Shown: positions 32,788-37,983 of the stretch, piece by piece
Position numbering within the stretch: position 1 is the first letter of the stretch
Layout: each line of letters begins with the position of its first letter
Origin: Lachnospiraceae bacterium
GTDB taxonomy: Bacteria; Bacillota; Clostridia; Lachnospirales; Lachnospiraceae
DNA: 37,983 nucleotides
Assembly: GCA_022766245.1 (NCBI GenBank)
Contig: JALEPL010000003.1
Coordinates: 1-37,983, forward strand
Reading direction: 5' to 3'
Position numbers and translations under genes: made by a program
Notes under the pieces: generated by a model
Databases searched by the model: none
The model's input: the letters and a program-made list of their open reading frames with translations, nothing else
What the model was told of the DNA's origin: nothing

Positions 32788-32823
32788 AAAAAAATCCCAC
32801 AACAGATATCGTCTGCTATGGGA
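32788..32823 (-). terminator. rho-independent terminator between tRNA-Val and the methyltransferase
   Basis: On the minus strand TCCCATAGCAGA pairs with TCTGTTGTGGGA (two G-T wobbles) around CGATA and is followed by seven T. The RBS of the methyltransferase begins only a few bases later. Confidence 0.85.
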
Positions 32824-32835
32824 ACTACATACTGC

Positions 32836-32905
32836 GAGGCAGAGCCGATAAAATCCGAACTTCGTTCGGATGGGCTCTGCGCAGGCAATCCCTCCTTCGG
32901 AGGAA
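32836..32905. repeat. nested hairpins downstream of tRNA-Val
   Basis: GCAGAGCC and GGCTCTGC enclose a second stem ATCCGAAC/GTTCGGAT; next to it is CCTCC-ttc-GGAGG. They may protect or process the tRNA 3' end, or be repeats. Confidence 0.5.
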
Positions 32906-32915
32906 TTACATATCA

Positions 32916-32989
32916 TGGAAGTAAGGAGGCTCGAACTCCTGACCTTTCGCGTGTGAGGCGAACGCTCATCCCGGCTGAGCTATACTTCC
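32916..32989 (-). tRNA. tRNA-Val (anticodon CAC)
   Basis: 74 bases on the minus strand. The acceptor stem GGAAGTA pairs with TACTTCC, discriminator A; CCA not encoded. The anticodon stem TTCGC/GCGAA holds the loop CTCACAC, giving CAC, which reads GUG. The T-arm is AGGAG-TTCGAGC-CTCCT. A TTGCAT/CATAAT pair with 16-bp spacing lies upstream. Confidence 0.94.
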
Positions 32990-33058
32990 ATTTTTTAGAT
33001 ATTTATTATTATGTCACATTCTCAGAAAAATGCAAGGAAAATTTGTAATTATTCCGTA

Positions 33059-33107
33059 GGCATACGCATTTACTGCGGATGCCATACGAAAACGTATATT
33101 TAGCAAA
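33059..33107. repeat. family B repeat
   Basis: GGCATACGCATTTACTGCGG, ATGCC and GAAAACGTATATTTAGCAAA closely match the element at 31865. A TTGCGTTTCCAT remnant of the inverted repeat and a family A palindrome follow. Confidence 0.7.
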
Positions 33108-33145
33108 TTTTTCTTGCGTTTCCATACATAAATGGTAAACTATAG

Positions 33146-33175
33146 GTAGCTGTGAAGGTACTGAACAGATACGAA
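33146..33175. repeat. family A dispersed palindrome
   Basis: GTAGCTGT then GAAGGTACTGA then ACAGATACGAA; same core as the copies at 11881, 18068 (inverted), 29518 (inverted) and 31955. It lies 35 bases upstream of the hydrolase start, inside its 5' leader or promoter. Confidence 0.65.
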
Positions 33176-33209
33176 TCATTACACAGTTATTTTGGAACGG
33201 AGACTTACC

Positions 33210-33875
33210 ATGTACATTCAACTAAACGGACAGATACTCTATTACGAAAAAACAGGGGAGGGCCAGCCGTTTATTCTGGTCCACGGAAACGGCGGCACCC
33301 ACGAAGTATTCGATGTGCTCATCAGCCAGTTATCCGAACATTACACGGTATACGCCATTGATTCCAGAGGTCACGGACTATCCGCCACGCCCAAGGAATT
33401 GCACTATCAGGATATGGCGGATGATATGGCCGCATTCATCGATGCCTTGGAGTTGGAGCATCCTCTATTCTACGGTTTCAGCGACGGTGCTATTGTAGGA
33501 CTGCTCTTAGCCAGCATGTATCCAAATAAACTGGACAAGCTAATGATCAGCGGTGCCAACCTAACCCCGAAGGATATCAAAGGCAGCCTCTACCGCCACC
33601 TGAAACGTGAATACAAAAAAAGTCATCAGGAACTCCACCGACTGATGCTGGAAGAGCCCTTCATCACAGAGGAAGATCTTCACGACATCACCATACCCAC
33701 TTTGGTACTAGCCGGAGAAAAGGACCTGGTGAAAAAGAAAGTCACCCAGAAGATTGCCCAGCATATTGAACACGCTACACTGGTTATCGTTCCGGGAGAG
33801 GATCATGGTAGCTATGTGGAACACAGTGCGAAGCTCTATCCTCTGCTGATGGAATTTCTAAACAAAAACAAATAG
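33210..33875 (+). CDS. alpha/beta hydrolase
   Basis: 221 residues with the alpha/beta-hydrolase fold. LVHGNGG forms the oxyanion region, the nucleophile is S91 in GFSDG, and D172 (AGEKD) and H199 (GEDHGSY) complete the triad. IDSRGHGLSA before the nucleophile is typical of small esterase/lipase-like members. The substrate is unknown. The start at 33210 has GGAG seven bases upstream; an earlier in-frame ATG at 33192 does not. The gene ends just before a shared hairpin terminator. Confidence 0.92.
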   Translation: MYIQLNGQILYYEKTGEGQPFILVHGNGGTHEVFDVLISQLSEHYTVYAIDSRGHGLSATPKELHYQDMADDMAAFIDALELEHPLFYGFSDGAIVGLLLASMYPNKLDKLMISGANLTPKDIKGSLYRHLKREYKKSHQELHRLMLEEPFITEEDLHDITIPTLVLAGEKDLVKKKVTQKIAQHIEHATLVIVPGEDHGSYVEHSAKLYPLLMEFLNKNK

Positions 33876-33896
33876 ACAATTATTCCTACATAAAAA

Positions 33897-33919
33897 GCCC
33901 CATCGTTTTCCGATGGGGC
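33897..33919. terminator. bidirectional hairpin terminator
   Basis: GCCCCATCG and CGATGGGGC enclose TTTTC. On the minus strand it is followed by TTTTTA and ends the FliD-like gene; on the plus strand it closes the hydrolase gene. Confidence 0.85.
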
Positions 33920-33943
33920 TAAATATTTGCTTCTTATTCAGTT

Positions 33944-34699
33944 CTAGGTGTAGGAATTGTAGATGTCGCCCGTATTGTAATTGTAAGTATACATCCCGTT
34001 TTTATTGTAGGTGTTGGCTTTCTCCGCCTCGTTCTCCGCATAGTAATTCGCCATGGATGCCTGGGCTGAAATCTGATACCCATAGGAGCCGGTACCGTTA
34101 AACAAAGACTTTGCTATGCTCATGTCTGCTTCTTTAAAAGTCTTCTCATCCAGAGACAGCTTATTATCCTCACCTATGCTGATTCCAATCTGGCTAAGTA
34201 ATGACGAATTCTGATCCGTACGATTTACCATGGAAGATACTGCCGTAAGCACTCCTGTGGTGTTAGAATCGCCGCCATTTTCAATCATGGAATTGTAGCC
34301 GGACACAAATACACTGACCTTCTTATAGATGGCATCTGTATCGTAGTCCTTGGTCACCTCTCCATTCTCATCGGTGGCCTCCACTTTATTAAATACAGAC
34401 TTGGTACCTACCTTCATCAAATCATCTGCCGCACTCTTCAGCTTCTCAGCGGAATCCTCCACTCTGGCCAACACCTTCGTATCATCCTTGGATGTGGCGG
34501 TAGTTTTTTTCACCGGAGAATCGCTCTCACTGTAATAAGCCTTCATCAGCTTACCATAAGAACCATTCCGGATGGTGGTGTAGTCTGTCACATTAATTCC
34601 ATACAGCCCACTCAATGAACCGGTACTTCTATTTCCACTATTCAGACCGGAAAACAATGTACTGATGGAACTAGAATCATATCCTGATATCGTTGCCAT
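33944..34699 (-). CDS. FliD-like (flagellar cap C-domain) protein, orphan
   Basis: 251 residues, rich in Ser, Asn, Thr and Tyr, no cysteine, no signal peptide. The C-terminal half carries the FliD_C pattern: YKKVSVFVSGYNSMIENGG, SLLSQIGISIGEDNKLSLDE and KEADMSIAKSLFNG. FliD caps the flagellar filament and leaves through the flagellar export system. This protein is about half the usual FliD length and lacks the N-terminal coiled coil, and no other flagellar gene is in the window. The ATG at 34699 lies eight bases after AAAGGAG; an ATG two codons earlier is too close to it. The tail is strongly Tyr/Asn-rich. Confidence 0.7.
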   Translation of the reverse strand: MATISGYDSSSISTLFSGLNSGNRSTGSLSGLYGINVTDYTTIRNGSYGKLMKAYYSESDSPVKKTTATSKDDTKVLARVEDSAEKLKSAADDLMKVGTKSVFNKVEATDENGEVTKDYDTDAIYKKVSVFVSGYNSMIENGGDSNTTGVLTAVSSMVNRTDQNSSLLSQIGISIGEDNKLSLDEKTFKEADMSIAKSLFNGTGSYGYQISAQASMANYYAENEAEKANTYNKNGMYTYNYNTGDIYNSYT

Positions 34700-34791
34700 A
34701 CTCATCACTCCTTTGATATATGCCGGTGCAACTTCCCTGTCGCACCTTTTTGCAATCATTTATAGTTAAGTTTATATTAGCATCTAAAATG

Positions 34792-35070
34792 TTAATTTTC
34801 AACCACTTCCGCTGTTTTTGCTAATGTTTTTTGTTCCTCCATTGTCCTTATGCAATTTATCTTTTTAAAAACGCCTTGAAAAATGCATTGAATATGGAAA
34901 GCCGTAGTCCTTCTCCTATCGTTTTTCCTCCTGCCACCAAAAATCCCTGATTCTACCCTTAAACAGCAGAAGAAGCAACGAAAAATTTGTTGTACCAATT
35001 CTTTCTCACATTGTTCAAATTTACTCTGCAAAATCGACTGTCTGCACCTTTCTTCCAATGTATGACTCAT
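34792..35070 (-). CDS. small hypothetical ORF, possibly frameshifted
   Basis: 92 residues beginning MSHTLEERCRQSILQSKFEQ with a very strong RBS (AAAGGAGG, eight bases before the ATG) and a TATAAT box about 30 bases upstream (35098-35103). It has many Cys and Arg in the middle and a poor-looking second half, so only the first 60 residues may be native. No domain recognised. It could be a short regulator, or the head of a decayed gene. Confidence 0.4.
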   Translation of the reverse strand: MSHTLEERCRQSILQSKFEQCEKELVQQIFRCFFCCLRVESGIFGGRRKNDRRRTTAFHIQCIFQGVFKKINCIRTMEEQKTLAKTAEVVEN

Positions 35071-35297
35071 TTCGCATTCCTCCTTTGCTTTACCTGTATT
35101 ATAATTTGTTCCCTGTCAGAATAGTGTGGGAATTGCCTTATGTCTTGTGAGAATTCTGTGAGAATGGTAACCATATGTAAAAATGATGTGAAAAAAGGAG
35201 ATAACCATAAACATTTTAGCTTAAGGTTATTTGCTTCAAACTGTAGACAAAGTCAAAATTAAACCCATAAAAATCGGCTGCGCTGATTTGTTCTATC

Positions 35298-35909
35298 TTA
35301 AAATAATTCAGGATGATTCTCCAATGAGTCAGCTTCTGTTATTTCACGAACTACATGACATGGAACTCCCACAGCAAACGAATTTGGTGGAATATCTCTT
35401 GTAACTACACTTCCCGCACCAATAACACAACCCTCACCGATAGTGACTCCGCCGCATATGGTGACATTTCCGGCAATCCAGCAGTTGTTGCCAATAGTAA
35501 TTGGTTTGGCGTATTCCTTATCGGTAAGAGTACCATCCTGCTTTACATACAGATTTCTGTCCTGCCAACGAAGGGGATGTATCGGTGTAAGAAGCGAAAC
35601 ATTAGGACCAAAAAATACATTTTCGCCAATTGACACAGGGCAACAGTCAACACAGGTAAAATTGAAATTTGCATAGGAATTGGCTCCAATGGATGTGAAG
35701 CAGCCATAATCAAATTGAACAGGTCCTTGTAAATAAAAGGAATCCCCGGCTATTCCAAGCTCCTTTATAATTTCTGCACGCCTTTCATCTGTTTCTAGGA
35801 GTTCATTGTATTCTTTACTAAGCCTATGAGCTTTTGTTCTAAGTGCCACAAGTTCTTTTTCGGAAGGGTCATATATTTTTCCCGCTATCATTTTTTCTTT
35901 TTCAGTCAT
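35298..35909 (-). CDS. maltose/galactoside O-acetyltransferase family protein (LbH)
   Basis: 203 residues, the usual length. An N-terminal helical cap (MIAGKIYDPSEKELVALR) is followed by hexapeptide repeats of a left-handed beta helix (about 75-190), the catalytic His in LLTPIHPLRW and the closing VGVPCHVVREI. It transfers acetyl from CoA to a sugar hydroxyl. AAAGGAG precedes the ATG; an extended -10 (TGTTATACT) lies at about 35952. By eye the gene is AT-richer than its neighbours. The physiological sugar is not known. Confidence 0.92.
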   Translation of the reverse strand: MTEKEKMIAGKIYDPSEKELVALRTKAHRLSKEYNELLETDERRAEIIKELGIAGDSFYLQGPVQFDYGCFTSIGANSYANFNFTCVDCCPVSIGENVFFGPNVSLLTPIHPLRWQDRNLYVKQDGTLTDKEYAKPITIGNNCWIAGNVTICGGVTIGEGCVIGAGSVVTRDIPPNSFAVGVPCHVVREITEADSLENHPELF

Positions 35910-36060
35910 CTTTTATTTCTCCTTTCAAATATCTCACAAGCCCTCGAAAACAGTATAACATAAAAATAAACATCAAATTATTCGTTTTCCTTAAGTGTTG
36001 TCAAAAAATAAAATATAATTCGGCGATTTGAAAAATCAGACTGCCGTTTTTTAATTTTTG

Positions 36061-36112
36061 TTGACATATACCCTATTGGGGTATATAGTATAAATACCCT
36101 GTAGGAGTATTT
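36061..36112 (+). promoter_or_regulatory. csoR promoter with CsoR-type operators
   Basis: TTGACA (36061-36066) and TATAGT (36084-36089) are 17 bp apart. ATATACCC-TATT-GGGGTATAT (36066-36086) fills the spacer and matches the TACCC/GGGTA CsoR site. A second, weaker copy (AAATACCC / GAGTATTT, 36092-36112) covers the start point. Confidence 0.85.
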
Positions 36113-36128
36113 TAAAGGAGGAAACATA

Positions 36129-36437
36129 ATGCCTGATAAAGAAATATGCGGGTGCTGTGAAAAAACGACAGCCCGCACAGAGGAAGAACGAAAGAAACTG
36201 ATACACCGTCTGAACCGGATTGAAGGGCAGATACGCGGGATTCGGGGGATGGTGGAGAAAGATGCTTATTGTGCGGATATATTGGTGCAATCCGCCGCTG
36301 TGAATGCTGCGGTCAATGCTTTTAACAAGGAATTGCTGGCACATCACATCAAAGGCTGCGTTGCCAGAGATATCCGTGAAGGTAAGGATGAAGTAATCGA
36401 TGAGTTAGTTGCAACTCTGCAAAAACTCATGAAATAG
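36129..36437 (+). CDS. csoR: CsoR-family copper-sensing repressor
   Basis: 102 residues, the family length. The Cu(I) ligand set C48 (AYCADIL), H73 and C77 (HHIKGC) is complete, with the [13 protein letters not shown] helix. An extra N-terminal CGCCEK cluster is unusual but seen in some clostridial members. Copper binding should release it from the operators in its own promoter and derepress copA, which begins 17 bases after the stop. AAAGGAGG gives the start. Confidence 0.95.
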   Translation: MPDKEICGCCEKTTARTEEERKKLIHRLNRIEGQIRGIRGMVEKDAYCADILVQSAAVNAAVNAFNKELLAHHIKGCVARDIREGKDEVIDELVATLQKLMK

Positions 36438-36454
36438 AAGGAAGTGAATCAATT

Positions 36455-37983
36455 ATGGAACAATATACAGTGACCGGTATGAGCTGTGCCGCCTGCACAG
36501 CCCGTGTAGAAAAAGCGGTATCAGGTGTGAATGGCGTTACTTCCTGTTCGGTGAGTCTGCTGACCAATTCCATGGGCGTGGAGGGAACGGCATCCGCCGA
36601 GGAAATCATAGCGGCGGTTCGTGATGCAGGATATGAAGCATCTCTGAAAAATGGAAATAAAGATCAAACCACACGTTTATCCTCGGATGAGGATGCATTG
36701 AAGGATCGGGAAACTCCTGTGTTAAAAAAACGGTTAATTGCCTCTCTCGGCTTTTGGCTCGTACTTATGTATGTTTCTATGGGACATATGATGTGGGGCT
36801 GGCCGCTGCCGCCGTTTTTTGATGACAACCACGTGGCAATGGGGCTTTTGCAGCTATTGTTAACAGTTGTTATTATGGTGATTAATCAGAAGTTTTTTAT
36901 CAGCGGCTTTAAGAGCTTGTGGCATCGTGCGCCCAATATGGATGCATTGGTTGCACTAGGCTCTGCAGCAGCTTTCGTCTATAGTACAGTTGCACTGTTT
37001 GCTATGACAGATGCACAGGTCAAAGGCAACGCAGATGCAGTGATGTCATATATGCACGAGTTTTACTTTGAATCTGCTGCCACAATTCTTACGCTGATAA
37101 CTTTAGGCAAAATGCTTGAGGCACGTTCCAAAGGAAAAACAACCGATGCCCTGAAGGGGTTGATGAAGCTTGCTCCCAAAACTGCCACCGTCTTGCGGGA
37201 TGGTTCAGAAATGACTGTGTCCATCGAGCAGGTGGCAAAAGGTGATATCTTTGTTGTGCGTCCCGGTGAAAATATCCCTGTGGACGGAACCATCGTAGAA
37301 GGAAACAGCTCAGTAGATGAATCTACTCTGACAGGCGAAAGTATTCCGGTTGATAAAGCAGCGGGAAGCACAGTTTCTGCAGGAACGCTGAATCAATCAG
37401 GCTTTATTCGCTGTGAAGCTAAAAGAGTCGGTGAGGACACTACTCTTTCTCAGATCATTCAGATGGTAAGTGATGCTGCTGCAACAAAGGCACCGATTGC
37501 AAAAGTTGCAGACAAGGTTTCCGGTGTATTTGTTCCTGCTGTTATCATCATTGCGCTGATAACCGTTATCGCATGGCTTGTCACCGGACATACAATGGGT
37601 TTTGCTTTGGCAAGAGGAATTGCTGTGTTAGTGATCAGTTGTCCTTGTGCACTTGGTCTTGCTACACCTGTTGCCATCATGGTCGGCAATGGAATGGGTG
37701 CCAAAAACGGTATTCTCTTTAAGACGGCTGTCTCTTTGGAGGAAACGGGAAAAACACAGATTGTGGCGTTGGATAAAACCGGAACCATTACACAGGGAGA
37801 ACCTAAGGTTACAGATATGATTCCTGTAAACGGCAGGAGTGAGACAGAGCTTTTGGCAATCGCTTACACGCTGGAGAAAAAAAGTGAACATCCACTGGCA
37901 AAAGCAATCACGCAACGCGCTGAGCAGGACGGGCTGTCGGCAGCTGAGGATGAGAATTTCCAGGCATTGACCGGAAATGGAAT
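36455..37983 (+). CDS. copA: copper-translocating P-type ATPase, 3' end beyond window
   Basis: 509 residues are visible with no stop before the window edge. One N-terminal HMA domain with GMSCAAC (C11, C14), membrane segments from about residue 90, the actuator TGES (293-296), CPC metal site (396-398), phosphorylated DKTG (D440) and SEHPLA of the nucleotide domain. It exports Cu(I) using ATP. The remaining hinge and last two membrane segments lie outside. AAGGAAG lies about ten bases before the ATG. Co-transcribed with csoR. Confidence 0.95.
   Translation, partial: MEQYTVTGMSCAACTARVEKAVSGVNGVTSCSVSLLTNSMGVEGTASAEEIIAAVRDAGYEASLKNGNKDQTTRLSSDEDALKDRETPVLKKRLIASLGFWLVLMYVSMGHMMWGWPLPPFFDDNHVAMGLLQLLLTVVIMVINQKFFISGFKSLWHRAPNMDALVALGSAAAFVYSTVALFAMTDAQVKGNADAVMSYMHEFYFESAATILTLITLGKMLEARSKGKTTDALKGLMKLAPKTATVLRDGSEMTVSIEQVAKGDIFVVRPGENIPVDGTIVEGNSSVDESTLTGESIPVDKAAGSTVSAGTLNQSGFIRCEAKRVGEDTTLSQIIQMVSDAAATKAPIAKVADKVSGVFVPAVIIIALITVIAWLVTGHTMGFALARGIAVLVISCPCALGLATPVAIMVGNGMGAKNGILFKTAVSLEETGKTQIVALDKTGTITQGEPKVTDMIPVNGRSETELLAIAYTLEKKSEHPLAKAITQRAEQDGLSAAEDENFQALTGNG

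Overview
The window looks like a chromosomal segment of an endospore-lineage member of the Clostridia, most likely a gut Lachnospiraceae. This is judged from protein style (type I AroD, a SpoVB-like flippase, a Tet(M)-like/YacP fusion, XRE/DUF3990 cassettes, VanR-type two-component system), strong purine-rich ribosome binding sites and mid-range base composition. No 16S gene is present, so genus is not claimed. No phage, IS element or CRISPR array was seen; the accessory character comes from dispersed intergenic palindromes and several broken small genes.

Layout. 1-1150: decayed cassette (DUF3990 fused out of frame to an XRE-protein tail) behind an intact promoter. 1152-3169: membrane EAL phosphodiesterase, then REP-like repeats. 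3170-7999 (minus): a four-gene unit, Rpe-like epimerase > IspD/TarI-like cytidylyltransferase > LicD/GT-B fusion > zinc polyol-phosphate dehydrogenase, just downstream of mnmA. It reads as a pathway making a CDP-pentitol and transferring pentitol phosphate to a surface glycan. 8027-10491: mnmA and its probable sulfur donor, a cysteine desulfurase. 10541-11860 (plus): SpoVB/MurJ-type flippase with a TTG start. 11931-13394: two unknown small genes, an XRE regulator with a perfect palindromic operator, and tRNA-Leu(CAA). 13448-13794: wrecked RelBE-like pair. 14037-15320: lysA with a clear sigma-A-type promoter, followed upstream by a substrate-binding-protein relic. 15973-18789: OmpR-family regulator and large histidine kinase.

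18945-23793 (minus): rsmF-like rRNA methyltransferase, a frameshifted SAM methyltransferase, and aroK, aroD, aroE of the shikimate pathway. 23936-26653: fusion of a ribosomal-protection-type GTPase (EF-G/Tet(M) family) with a C-terminal YacP/Rae1-like NYN nuclease. 26721-28058: CapA-family protein with a promoter that predicts an almost leaderless mRNA. 28207-29481 (plus): PG-binding/LysM/M14 peptidoglycan peptidase. 29565-31762: HPt protein and Na/Pi cotransporter, the latter behind three direct repeats with exact 11-bp period that resemble a Pho box. 31989-33875: methyltransferase, tRNA-Val(CAC), alpha/beta hydrolase. 33944-35909: orphan FliD-like protein, a small unknown ORF, LbH acetyltransferase. 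36061-37983: csoR-copA copper-response operon with CsoR-type operators in the promoter; copA runs off the end.

Most worth following up: the Rpe/IspD/LicD/dehydrogenase cluster (a bacterial counterpart of the ISPD-fukutin-FKRP logic), the GTPase-Rae1 fusion, the Pho-box-like array, and three families of dispersed intergenic palindromes. All calls are by eye; no database search was possible.
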